From positions 62,001 through 126,000 of the forward strand of contig JBAXIO010000006.1 of the NCBI GenBank assembly GCA_037138335.1: a DNA stretch of 64,000 nucleotides. Direction: 5' to 3'. Position 1 is the first letter of the stretch; every line of letters begins with the position of its first letter. This document shows positions 9,407 through 17,569 of the stretch, in pieces. This DNA comes from CAIRDP01 sp037138335. GTDB taxonomy: Bacteria > Bacteroidota > Bacteroidia > Bacteroidales > FEN-979. The translations under genes were made by a program, and so were the position numbers. The notes under the pieces are model-generated. The model was not told the origin of the DNA and did not search any database. It saw nothing but the letters and a program-made list of their open reading frames with translations.

Positions 9407-11824
9407 CTAACGTTCCATTGAGTTATCGAACTCGAACTTGATATCCTTTTCTTTTTTGCTGATGGTACTGAAATTGAGCACAAGCCCGCAATAGACTACC
9501 GGGCCGTCTCTTCTTCTTAATGATTCCTGTACCAATACCGGAGTGTTTACAGTGCTTTTGGATGCGCTTGAATTAAACAGGTCAGAAACCGTGATCAGCA
9601 TTGAAATTTTCTTTTTGAAAAAGTCCTGTCGGAACCCCAGGTTGACAACCCAGGTGGGGTACCGCATACCCTGGGGGGTGAGTACCGAAGAACGATACTG
9701 CCCGTTTACCTGAAGCATGGTCGATTTGGTTATACTAAGTGAGGCATTGAGCTTGGCATTCCAGGAGAGGGTAGCCTTATTGCTGCTGTAGCCTATATTG
9801 GAAGCATCAATCTCGTTGTAATAGCCCGAAGCGCTGAAATTAAAGCTCAGGATCTTCGCGACCTGGGCATTACCGCTGAAGTCGATACCCGCGCTCTGGT
9901 CATGCGCCAGGTTTGCCATGGAGGTTATCAGTACCGAATCATTTTTGTTATAGGTTACTGTTGTAATCCCATTCAGGCGGTAACGGTAAAAGACCGAAGG
10001 GATAAGAGTTACATGTTCCGCCTTAACAGCGTACCCGAACTCGAAGGAATGAATGTCTTCCGGTTTAAGGCCAGGGTTCCCAACCCAGAAATTCCTTGGA
10101 TCCCTGTATTCGGGAACAGGGTTCATGTCTTCCGGCCTTGGCCTGTTTACCCTGCGGCTGTAATTCAGCTGCCATTCATTCTTCCCCGAAGCAAGCGAAA
10201 GATGAAGTGTAGGGTATACAGCAAAATATATTTGCCGTACAGAAGTATCCCTTGTAATGAAATCAAGGTTCAGCAGGGCCAGTTCAGGGCGGATGCCAGC
10301 CATAAAGGAAAATTTCTTTATGGAATAGGAAAGAGTGGCAAAAACCGCATGAACCGTTTGGTTCCCGTTATAATGGTTTGTGAGTGTTGAATCGGTAACC
10401 CATGCTCCCTTTTCGTTGTCGTAATTTTGAACGAGAAAATCCTGGTCGGCGGTTTCCGTGTTGCCATCATAACCTGTCTCCAGGGAAGCATCTTTCCATA
10501 ATGGCCTCGAATAGGTCAAAGCCAGGTTCAGTTTTTTACCAACGATATGGTTGTAGTTGTAGTCCATTGAATTGGGATACAAAGGAATGGTGTAAACCGA
10601 TGTATACGAATAGTTCTCGTGTTCATCATCATACTGATATACAAAATCGGCCCTCAGCTTGTGTTCGCTTTCCCTGTTGAAGGTATGCTCATAATATGCG
10701 TTTAAACCCACGCTGGTCTCGTAATCAGGGCCCTCCTGGCCCCTTGTAAACTCCTCAATAGGATGAAGCGAATCATTCTTGTACTGGTTGTATGCTGTTG
10801 AATGACGGCTGAAATCCCTGTAATTGAGGGTGCCGGAGATCCCGGTAACGTCCCTGTCGCCGATATTCCAGTCAGCTCCAAGGGTTGCCAGGTTTGAAAC
10901 CGGCCTGGAATATTGTTCTGAGTGCTGGTAAAGGTATGTTGACTGGTGATTCACACTGTCAATTGTCTGGGAGTTCAGGTCCCCGCTCCTCCAGCGGTAA
11001 TCTTTCCTGAATCCATAGCTGCCGTAAATATTGAACTTCCCTGTGTTCAGGTTAAGCTGAAGGCTGGTGGTATACCTTTCGTTGTTCCCTATATTCCCTC
11101 CCAGGCTTCCGTTAAACCCGGCTTTGCGGTTTTTTTTAAGAACAATGTTGATGATCCCTGCTGTTCCGTCGGGCCGGTATTTTGCCGATGGGTTAGTGAT
11201 CACCTCGATTCGTTCGATTAGGGAGGCCGGCATCTGTTCAAGGCTTGCCGTACCTGCCATAGCCGAAGGCCGGCCATTGATCAGGATGGTCACATTTCCA
11301 GATCCCCTGAGGCTTACATTCCCGTCCATATCCACGCTAACTGCAGGGATGTTCTGAAGAACATCGGTAACAGTGCCGGTTTGGGCCATGATATCCTGCT
11401 GTACATTGAAAATTTTACGGTCTATTTTACTCACGATCATGTTCCTTTCAGCACTGATGGTTACTTCTTTCATGTTCACTGCGGATGGCGTAAGCCCAAG
11501 TTCTCCTGCGTCGGCCCGGTTATGCTTACGGTCCAGGCCGATAGGCTTAGAACGTTTCTTCTCATAACCGATGAAGCTGTAATCAAGAAAATAAATGCCG
11601 TAAGGGATACTGGTCAGGCGGAAAGAACCGGTGCTGTCGGTAACCGCCCCACCGATTATTTTCCCGTCAAGGGTGTCAACCAGGACCACATTCGCATATT
11701 CAACGGGAGTTTTGCCCTGGGTATCAATTATCCTTCCGGAAATAATGCCGTTGGGTTTCGCCTGGGAAAATAAAAGTGCGGGGAGCATTGCAAGCCCCAG
11801 TAACAATAAAACATTTCGTATCAT
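9407..11824 (-). CDS. TonB-dependent-receptor-like outer-membrane beta-barrel protein (OMP_b-brl_3 type)
   Basis: Protein of 805 residues from the ATG at 11824 (MIRNVLLLLGLAMLPALLFSQ), a clean Sec signal. An upstream in-frame ATG at 11881 would put 19 extra residues before the signal and lies upstream of the likely promoter. The mature protein begins with a carboxypeptidase-regulatory-like beta domain (about 25-100; GRIIDTQGKTPVEYANV). A plug domain follows (about 120-215) with LQNIPAVSVDMDGNVSLRGS and INGRPSA, then a long barrel ending GLVLNF and a short charged tail. This architecture is the outer-membrane beta-barrel family 3 of Bacteroidota. No SusD partner is adjacent and no TonB box is obvious, so it is not a classical SusC. 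Substrate unknown. Confidence 0.85.
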   Translation of the reverse strand: MIRNVLLLLGLAMLPALLFSQAKPNGIISGRIIDTQGKTPVEYANVVLVDTLDGKIIGGAVTDSTGSFRLTSIPYGIYFLDYSFIGYEKKRSKPIGLDRKHNRADAGELGLTPSAVNMKEVTISAERNMIVSKIDRKIFNVQQDIMAQTGTVTDVLQNIPAVSVDMDGNVSLRGSGNVTILINGRPSAMAGTASLEQMPASLIERIEVITNPSAKYRPDGTAGIINIVLKKNRKAGFNGSLGGNIGNNERYTTSLQLNLNTGKFNIYGSYGFRKDYRWRSGDLNSQTIDSVNHQSTYLYQHSEQYSRPVSNLATLGADWNIGDRDVTGISGTLNYRDFSRHSTAYNQYKNDSLHPIEEFTRGQEGPDYETSVGLNAYYEHTFNRESEHKLRADFVYQYDDEHENYSYTSVYTIPLYPNSMDYNYNHIVGKKLNLALTYSRPLWKDASLETGYDGNTETADQDFLVQNYDNEKGAWVTDSTLTNHYNGNQTVHAVFATLSYSIKKFSFMAGIRPELALLNLDFITRDTSVRQIYFAVYPTLHLSLASGKNEWQLNYSRRVNRPRPEDMNPVPEYRDPRNFWVGNPGLKPEDIHSFEFGYAVKAEHVTLIPSVFYRYRLNGITTVTYNKNDSVLITSMANLAHDQSAGIDFSGNAQVAKILSFNFSASGYYNEIDASNIGYSSNKATLSWNAKLNASLSITKSTMLQVNGQYRSSVLTPQGMRYPTWVVNLGFRQDFFKKKISMLITVSDLFNSSASKSTVNTPVLVQESLRRRDGPVVYCGLVLNFSTISKKEKDIKFEFDNSMER

Positions 11825-11859
11825 GAAAAAAGTAACAGCGAGTTTTGGAAAAAGCGTGG

Positions 11860-11867
11860 CAAAATTA
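11860..11867 (-). promoter_or_regulatory. -7 element of the beta-barrel receptor gene
   Basis: Minus-strand TAATTTTG matches TAnnTTTG. A start near 11853 leaves a leader of about 29 nt before the ATG at 11824 and argues against the upstream ATG at 11881. No clear -33 TTTG is seen. Confidence 0.45.
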
Positions 11868-11909
11868 GGAAAAATGCGCATTAAAATTCCGCCATCTGGG
11901 TTTGTGTCT

Positions 11910-11917
11910 TAACTTTG
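11910..11917 (+). promoter_or_regulatory. -7 element of the exported isochorismatase-like gene
   Basis: Plus-strand TAACTTTG matches TAnnTTTG and lies 21 nt before the ATG at 11939. It is divergent from the receptor promoter about 45 bp away. The -33 element is not recognisable. Confidence 0.45.
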
Positions 11918-11938
11918 GAGCCGGATTAAATTAATAGT

Positions 11939-12550
11939 ATGAAAAAGCAACCTTCTATCATCTTATTGGCCTGGATATTCCTGCCGGCCTTTTTAATATT
12001 GAGCAAACAAGTATTCCCTCAAAAAATATCAGTCAGGAACGATACGCTCCCGACTGCACTTCTGCTGATCGATATCCAGGAGTTTTATTTCCCGGGTGGT
12101 AAACTCCCCCTTGAAAATCCGGAAGCTGCGAGTGCAAAAGCTGCTGCTGTTTTGAAGCTTTTCAGGGATCAGAAACTTCCTGTGATTCATATTCAGCATG
12201 CAGGGGGCAGCCCTATTCACGCTGATGTTGCACCACTGCCCGGGGAGAAGGTGATAACCAAGGAGGAAGCAAATGCATTCGACCGCACCGACCTGCTTGA
12301 AACCCTGAAATCCCTCCATGTAAAACGTCTTATCCTCTGCGGTATGCAGACTCATATGTGCCTCGAAGCCGCAACGCGTGCTGCATATGACTACGGTTTC
12401 AAATGCATTGTCGTTGCGGATGCCTGCGCAACCAGGCCCCTGAAATGGGGTGACCGCACAGTTTCTGCTGCCGATGTGCATGCAAGTACATTGGCTTCAA
12501 TTGACAGGTTTTACGGTAAAGTCGTAAATGCGGCTGAGCTGGCGCCCTGA
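11939..12550 (+). CDS. Exported isochorismatase-family cysteine hydrolase
   Basis: Protein of 203 residues with an N-terminal signal or anchor (residues 4-26, hydrophobic; VFPQ likely end), followed by a complete isochorismatase-like fold. The catalytic triad of the family is visible: Asp45 (LLLIDIQ), Lys108 (ITKEEANAF) and nucleophile Cys141 (GMQTHMCLE). Members hydrolyse amides or vinyl ethers (nicotinamide, isochorismate, N-carbamoyl compounds, peroxyureidoacrylate); nothing here picks the substrate. Export is unusual for this family and implies a periplasmic or extracellular substrate. It is divergent from the beta-barrel receptor and ends 3 bp from the convergent BNR lipoprotein. A second, cytoplasmic member lies at 18678. 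Confidence 0.85.
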   Translation: MKKQPSIILLAWIFLPAFLILSKQVFPQKISVRNDTLPTALLLIDIQEFYFPGGKLPLENPEAASAKAAAVLKLFRDQKLPVIHIQHAGGSPIHADVAPLPGEKVITKEEANAFDRTDLLETLKSLHVKRLILCGMQTHMCLEAATRAAYDYGFKCIVVADACATRPLKWGDRTVSAADVHASTLASIDRFYGKVVNAAELAP

Positions 12551-12553
12551 GGC

Positions 12554-14365
12554 TTATCTGATGCGGTGGGTCCATACCCCGAAACCATTGGTGCCGGCCA
12601 GCAGCAGGCTGCCGTCGGTCGCCAGGCTCGTTACGGTAGTATAATAAGGAAGCCCGTAACAAAACAACCACCATCTTGAACTGCCAACGGTGGTACCGAA
12701 TACTCCCCAGGTCTTGACCGCGGCAAACACGTAATTATCCACTATTATCATATTATATACTTCCTGGTTTTCGAGGGTTGTGGCAAGCCAGGTCAGCCCA
12801 TTGTCGTCAGATTCCCATACGCCGTTGAATGTACCTGCATAAATAGTCGAACCTTTCGCGGCAAATGATGAAATGACTGTATTCACAGGCATCTGGCTGT
12901 TAACGTGCCATGTTTTCCCGCTGTCCTGTGAGACCAGCATCCCACCATGGGATGTCCCTGCATAGATGGTTGAGCCATGGAAGAATATTGAATAAACATA
13001 ATTATTATCAGGCAAAGGCGTATTTACCTTATTCCAGGTGAAGCCGTGATCCTGTGATCTGAAAAAGCCTGTGCTGTATGTCCCCGCATACCAAACCGGC
13101 CCATTCATCCCGATTGAACGAATGTCGGAACCTGCAATGCCGCCTGAGCTTTTTTCCCACGACATGCCGCTGTTCTGGGAGACATACACCCCGCTGTCGG
13201 TGCCCGCTGCAAGGAAACCATCTGAAAAGGCAACACATGAAACAGCATGGGCCGGGAGTTGCCGTTTAAAGATACTCCAGTTCTGGCCGTGGTCCATGGT
13301 TCCGTAGACCGATTGGGTGTTCCAGCCGGCAGCAGCATAAACAACCAGGTTGTTGCTGCACATAGAATTTACAGTCGTAACAGGTATTCCCAACAGATCC
13401 CATAACATGCCCTGGCTTGCCGATACATACAAGCCGCTTACCGTGCCCGCAAGGAAATTTAATCCCGAGAATGCCAGGGAATGAACATCCGTTTCAGGCA
13501 GGTTGCCGTTTGCCGGGGTCCAGCTCGTGCCATTGTTACGTGAAACCCATACCCCGTTTGGGCCCCCGGCCAGGATGGAATTCCCGCTGAAAGCAAAACA
13601 GCTTATCTTAAGTTCCTGAGAAAGGCCATTGTTCAGCAGAATCCAGTGCCTGCCCTGGTCAGATGAGGAGTATAGGCCTTTAGACGTCCCTGCATACAGC
13701 AGTGATCCCACGGCTTTCAAACATTGAATATCGGGGCTCCCCAATCCTGAATTCAGAGCATCCCAGTGCAGCCCGGAATCGCTGGAAAAATAAACCCCGG
13801 CGCCTGATGTCCCTACAAAAATATTCTGCCCGGAAATGGCAACCGAATTCCTGTAATTGCCACCAACCGGTATGTGGGAATTCCAGCTTTGTCCACCATC
13901 CTTCGATACCGATATACCCTGGGTCCCCTCTGTCCCGGTTACTATCATGGTCTCATTTACAGCCAGGGATATGGTATATGCTGAAATATTGGAAACTGCA
14001 TGCCATTCTTTCCCCTTATTCCACGAACGGTATAATTTATCGCTGACTGTATATAATGCCGAGTCATTTACCTGAACGACGGCAATAGGGGTAGTGTTGT
14101 TTGGGATAGCTGAGGTGTCACAGGTCCAGGAAGAGCCGGCATCCGGGGAATGATACATGCCCCGCCCGCTGACCCCTGCCAGCAATACGTCGCCAAAGGA
14201 AGCAAGGCTTACTACCAATCCGTTGCCGGGGCCGTTGGTGGGTAACCAGTCTCCCGGCAATTCAACGGGGATGACAGTATCGGAATTTTTCTTGCACTGG
14301 GGAAAAACAAGGCAAAGCAGGATTAACAGAAACAGAAATGGGAAGTTAAGGCAGAATTTGCGCAT
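12554..14365 (-). CDS. Lipoprotein with 12 BNR/Ycf48-like repeats (beta-propeller)
   Basis: Protein of 603 residues from the ATG at 14365 (MRKFCLNFPF), chosen over an ATG at 14386 because it gives a compact lipoprotein signal ending LVFPQC (acylated Cys about residue 24). The mature part consists of repeated four-stranded units carrying the BNR motif S-x-D-x-G-x-x-W. I count 12, among them DAGSSW, DGGQSW, DSGLHW, DQGRHW, DHGQNW, DSGKTW and DNGLTW. This predicts one or two beta-propellers of the Ycf48/sortilin/sialidase-like group. No sialidase catalytic residues (FRIP motif) are seen, so enzyme activity is unlikely. It is probably a surface or periplasmic scaffold or binding protein. Stands alone, between convergent and same-strand neighbours. 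Confidence 0.8.
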   Translation of the reverse strand: MRKFCLNFPFLFLLILLCLVFPQCKKNSDTVIPVELPGDWLPTNGPGNGLVVSLASFGDVLLAGVSGRGMYHSPDAGSSWTCDTSAIPNNTTPIAVVQVNDSALYTVSDKLYRSWNKGKEWHAVSNISAYTISLAVNETMIVTGTEGTQGISVSKDGGQSWNSHIPVGGNYRNSVAISGQNIFVGTSGAGVYFSSDSGLHWDALNSGLGSPDIQCLKAVGSLLYAGTSKGLYSSSDQGRHWILLNNGLSQELKISCFAFSGNSILAGGPNGVWVSRNNGTSWTPANGNLPETDVHSLAFSGLNFLAGTVSGLYVSASQGMLWDLLGIPVTTVNSMCSNNLVVYAAAGWNTQSVYGTMDHGQNWSIFKRQLPAHAVSCVAFSDGFLAAGTDSGVYVSQNSGMSWEKSSGGIAGSDIRSIGMNGPVWYAGTYSTGFFRSQDHGFTWNKVNTPLPDNNYVYSIFFHGSTIYAGTSHGGMLVSQDSGKTWHVNSQMPVNTVISSFAAKGSTIYAGTFNGVWESDDNGLTWLATTLENQEVYNMIIVDNYVFAAVKTWGVFGTTVGSSRWWLFCYGLPYYTTVTSLATDGSLLLAGTNGFGVWTHRIR

Positions 14366-14403
14366 GGTGATCAGGAAATTTGACAATACACAAATTAGTA
14401 CAT

Positions 14404-16047
14404 TTAAGTGTACAAATAGCGCTTTATCTTTTGGGTGGGTGTTTTTTCAAACGGGAATTCCTGAACTACAATCCGCTGAACCTGGGAAAATTTATTTACC
14501 CTCGTGTTGACATATTGCAATAGCTCGAGCTGGAGTTCGTCGATCTTATGTTCCACGTAATTTGAGATGTCGTATTTAAGCTGGGAATAACGTTCTTCGA
14601 TTTCCTCACGGTTAAATTGTACAAGGGCGACAAGCCTTTCCTGCTGCAATACCACCAGCGAATCGGCTACATGGCGGAAATTGTTGATAATAGACTCAAT
14701 GTCTTCAGGGTGTATGTTTTCACCTCCCTGCCCTATAATGGTGTTTTTAAGCCTCCCCTTGATGTACAGGTACCCATCCTTGTCGAAAATGCCAAGGTCA
14801 CCGGTTTTAAACCAGCCGTCGGGGGTGAGGACTTCCGCAGTCAGCCCTGGTTCTTTATAATACCCTTTCATCACATTGGGGCCTCTTGCCCAGATCTCAC
14901 CCTCACCGGTTTTTTTATCGGGATGCTGAACTATCAGTTCGATATCCTCAATAGACGGCCCGGTCGACTGCAAACGCGCATTCTGAGGGTTAAACCCTGC
15001 AAGCAGGGGTGAGGTCTCAGTGAGCCCGTAGCCTATGGCATAAGGGAACTTTGCCTCGATGAGAAACTTCTCGACAGTGCGGTTAAGCTTGGCCCCGCCG
15101 ATGCCGAAAAAATGCAGTTCCCCTCCGAAGGTCTGCATTAATTTCTTTCCGGCAGAAACATTGAGTATTTTTCTGAGGAACGGTATATGTATTGCGGCAT
15201 GCAGGAAGATGTTTTTTGTAAACGCAGGCTGGATCTTATTCCTGAAGATCTTTTCGATAATGATGGGCACCGTAAGCATGATGGTAGGCCTTACCTCAAG
15301 CAGGGCCGGGAGAAGGATGGATGGGGTAGGGGCTTTGCCAAGGTACCATATACCTGCACCTCTTAACATCGGCAATACCATTCCTATAGTATTTTCGTAG
15401 GAGTGGGAGAGCGGAAGAACGGAAAGGAAACGGTCTGTTTCCCTGATCTCCTGCACACGCCCGCTCTTATCGGCAGTAAAACAAATGTTCAGGTGCGACA
15501 GCATCACCCCTTTGGACTTGCCGGTTGTACCCGAAGTGTATATTATGGAAGCAAGGTCATCCTCAGTAACAGAATATTCTTTTTGCGGTTCGGCGGATAG
15601 GGCAAATACAGGGTCGCCCGGACCGGGATTTTTCAGGGAGAAATCTTCAATTCTGATTCTCCTTAATGTGATGTCCTCAGGAATTGAATTGACTTTGGAC
15701 TGCTGATTCTCAGAAAAAAATATCGCTTTTGCTTCCGAATGTTCAAGTATGTTTTTTATTTCATCGGGATGGAAATCGGGAAGGATCGGAACTGAAACAG
15801 CCCCCATGAATGTGATTGCGTAATAAGCTGCTCCCCAGTTCGGTAAGCCCCCGCTCAGTATGGCAACTTTATCACCAGGCATAATTCCCAGCTTTTCCAG
15901 AAACGCCATGACCGCCCTGATACGGCGGTTTAGGTCCCCGTAGGTAAGCTGCTCACCTCCGATCATAGCCATGGCAGGACGTTTACTGTGTTTGCCAAGG
16001 GTCAGGAGGAATGCTGAAGGAAGAGTATTTCCGGCCTTAGAAACCAT
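14404..16047 (-). CDS. AMP-forming acyl-CoA synthetase (long-chain fatty acid CoA ligase-like)
   Basis: Protein of 547 residues from the ATG at 16047; the longer reading to 16053 would need GTG. Activates a fatty or aromatic acid with ATP to an acyl-adenylate and transfers it to CoA (or possibly ACP). Motifs in order: P-loop YTSGTTGKSKG (about 168-178), GYGLTETSPL (about 339), GWFKTGDLG (about 411-419), hinge IKGRLKNTI, and the C-terminal catalytic-lysine region TPTQKIKRYL. The chain is about 50 residues shorter than typical FadD proteins and lacks a membrane segment. Promoter at 16070-16077. Chain-length preference cannot be read from sequence. Possible role in fatty-acid uptake or lipid recycling. 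Confidence 0.88.
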   Translation of the reverse strand: MVSKAGNTLPSAFLLTLGKHSKRPAMAMIGGEQLTYGDLNRRIRAVMAFLEKLGIMPGDKVAILSGGLPNWGAAYYAITFMGAVSVPILPDFHPDEIKNILEHSEAKAIFFSENQQSKVNSIPEDITLRRIRIEDFSLKNPGPGDPVFALSAEPQKEYSVTEDDLASIIYTSGTTGKSKGVMLSHLNICFTADKSGRVQEIRETDRFLSVLPLSHSYENTIGMVLPMLRGAGIWYLGKAPTPSILLPALLEVRPTIMLTVPIIIEKIFRNKIQPAFTKNIFLHAAIHIPFLRKILNVSAGKKLMQTFGGELHFFGIGGAKLNRTVEKFLIEAKFPYAIGYGLTETSPLLAGFNPQNARLQSTGPSIEDIELIVQHPDKKTGEGEIWARGPNVMKGYYKEPGLTAEVLTPDGWFKTGDLGIFDKDGYLYIKGRLKNTIIGQGGENIHPEDIESIINNFRHVADSLVVLQQERLVALVQFNREEIEERYSQLKYDISNYVEHKIDELQLELLQYVNTRVNKFSQVQRIVVQEFPFEKTPTQKIKRYLYT

Positions 16048-16069
16048 CAACACTTGTTAATTAAGGATA

Positions 16070-16077
16070 CAAATATA
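16070..16077 (-). promoter_or_regulatory. -7 element of the acyl-CoA synthetase gene
   Basis: Minus-strand TATATTTG matches TAnnTTTG. Transcription would begin near 16063, giving a leader of about 16 nt to the ATG at 16047 and excluding longer forms. Confidence 0.45.
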
Positions 16078-16175
16078 AGAAAAAAACTTTGGCGGCATAA
16101 TATGGATACATGGAAATTATATGCTGTGACCAACCCGGTGGCACGACAATGGGGTCAAGGAATTTTACGGGCAAC

Positions 16176-16206
16176 TTTGTTTGTTAGGAAATTAACAATA
16201 CTTTTG
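16176..16206 (+). promoter_or_regulatory. Promoter of the Rh-type ammonium transporter gene
   Basis: A TTTG at 16176-16179 is followed after 19 nt by TACTTTTG (16199-16206), a full match to the Bacteroidota -33/-7 pair. The start site would be near 16213, leaving a leader of about 55 nt before the ATG at 16268. The rest of the 214-bp gap shows nothing else that I recognise. Confidence 0.6.
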
Positions 16207-16267
16207 CGCCCTTAAATCTGCGAAATTTACTTAGATCAATCTACGTATTACTCTAATTCGGTGCTCT

Positions 16268-17440
16268 ATGAAAAACAATCCCCTGTTTAAGTTCTTTGCT
16301 TTAATACTGCTGTTTTCGGCTATGCCGGTGCTTTCTTATTCTGCTGAAGTGGTTAATTCAGGCCTGGCCCCTGCAATAACCAATGACCAGCAATACAACC
16401 GTGCCATTCATATCATGGCCATGCTGCTTGTAGGTTTCGGGTTCCTGATGGTATTTGTTCGTAAATACGGTCGTTCGGCGCTAACTGCAACTTTCCTCCT
16501 GGTGAGTATCTGTCTGCCTGTTTATATGATGATCAGCAGCAATGGCAGCGGGATGAACGATACCGATGTACGTCGGCTTATCCTTGCCGAATTCTGCGGG
16601 GCAAGCCTTTTAATTGCCGCCGGGGCAGTGCTTGGCCGTCTAAAGATGCAACAATATCTTCTGCTTGGCCTGCTTTTCGTGCCCTGTTATATGTTCAATG
16701 AATGGATCGTGCTAAACGGCGGATTGGGCCTGATCAGGCAAGGTGGTGTTCTGGATACGGGAGGTTCGATTGTAATTCATGCTTTTGGCGCTATTTTTGG
16801 TTTGGGGGTTGCACTTACAATGACTACGAAACAGGAATTTGAGAAGACCATTGAGTCGGATTCAGTGTCGGACCGGTATTCCATGCTCGGGAGTATGATA
16901 TTATGGATATTCTGGCCCAGTTTCTGCGCTGCCCTTGTCAGTCCGGAACAGATGCCGGCAACTGTGGTGAATGTCGTTCTTGCCCTCTGCGGATCAACGA
17001 TCACCACGTATATTGTCTCAGTTTCTCTTCGCAAAAAAGCCAGTATTGCCGATATTGCAAACGCAGCACTGGCAGGAGGCGTGGCTATCGGTTCTGCCTG
17101 TGCCAATGCCACTCATTCCGAAGCCATGATCATCGGTGTACTGGCAGGCGCCCTTTCGACTTTCGGTTTTGCCGTGATCCAGTCAAAACAACAAAAATGG
17201 ATGAAACTTATTGATACCTGCGGTGTGACGAACCTCCATGGCCTTCCGGGTCTGATGGGAGGCATTGCTGTATTGCCGATAGTAGCGGCCCTAGATATCA
17301 ATCAGCAATTATTGGGAATAGTAATCACTATAGTGCTTGCTTTTGCCAGCGGCATGATTGTCGGCAAGATCCTGCCGATCATGGGGCGCAAGACTGAAGC
17401 GTACGAGGATGCAGATGAGTTCCTCGATGCGGTGGAATAG
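16268..17440 (+). CDS. Rh-type ammonium/ammonia (or CO2) channel
   Basis: Membrane protein of 390 residues with a cleavable-looking signal (1-26) and about 11 hydrophobic segments, belonging to the Amt/Mep/Rh superfamily. Both pore histidines are present: His171 in GGSIVIHAFGAIFGL and His324 in DTCGVTNLHGLPG, with conserved Asp163. The local wording (IHAFGAIFGL, DRYSMLGSMILWIFWPSF, DTCGVxNLHGLPG) is that of Rh proteins (eukaryotic Rh50 and the few bacterial Rh channels), not of canonical AmtB, which reads DFAGGxxVH and VHGVxG. No GlnK follows, which also fits Rh rather than Amt. Transports NH3/NH4+ (known for Rh) and perhaps CO2. Own promoter upstream. Confidence 0.85.
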   Translation: MKNNPLFKFFALILLFSAMPVLSYSAEVVNSGLAPAITNDQQYNRAIHIMAMLLVGFGFLMVFVRKYGRSALTATFLLVSICLPVYMMISSNGSGMNDTDVRRLILAEFCGASLLIAAGAVLGRLKMQQYLLLGLLFVPCYMFNEWIVLNGGLGLIRQGGVLDTGGSIVIHAFGAIFGLGVALTMTTKQEFEKTIESDSVSDRYSMLGSMILWIFWPSFCAALVSPEQMPATVVNVVLALCGSTITTYIVSVSLRKKASIADIANAALAGGVAIGSACANATHSEAMIIGVLAGALSTFGFAVIQSKQQKWMKLIDTCGVTNLHGLPGLMGGIAVLPIVAALDINQQLLGIVITIVLAFASGMIVGKILPIMGRKTEAYEDADEFLDAVE

Positions 17441-17519
17441 CCGGCAGGGAAATTTTATGTCATAACAAATAATCCTGTCATGTTTCATGACGAGTGGTCA
17501 ACGGGGCTCGTTTTTTTGC

Positions 17520-17527
17520 TACTTTTG
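17520..17527 (+). promoter_or_regulatory. -7 element of the SAM-hydrolase-like lipoprotein gene
   Basis: TACTTTTG followed by C matches TAnnTTTGC. A start near 17534 lies downstream of the ATG at 17480, so it favours the ATG at 17570 as the start of the gene, with a leader of about 36 nt. Confidence 0.5.
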
Positions 17528-17569
17528 CAAGTGGTTTTTAGAACGGGCATCCCTAATTTTAAGCATGGC

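Noticed and set aside
9902..10390. 162-residue plus-strand frame opposite the TonB-receptor-like gene
   Set aside because: It is antisense to a clearly coding gene, with no domain, signal or start context; a shadow frame.
9407..11824. SusC of a polysaccharide utilisation locus
   Set aside because: No SusD, no glycoside hydrolase and no sugar regulator nearby; length 805 is short for SusC.
16268..17440. Canonical AmtB
   Set aside because: The wording around both pore histidines and the absence of glnK fit Rh.
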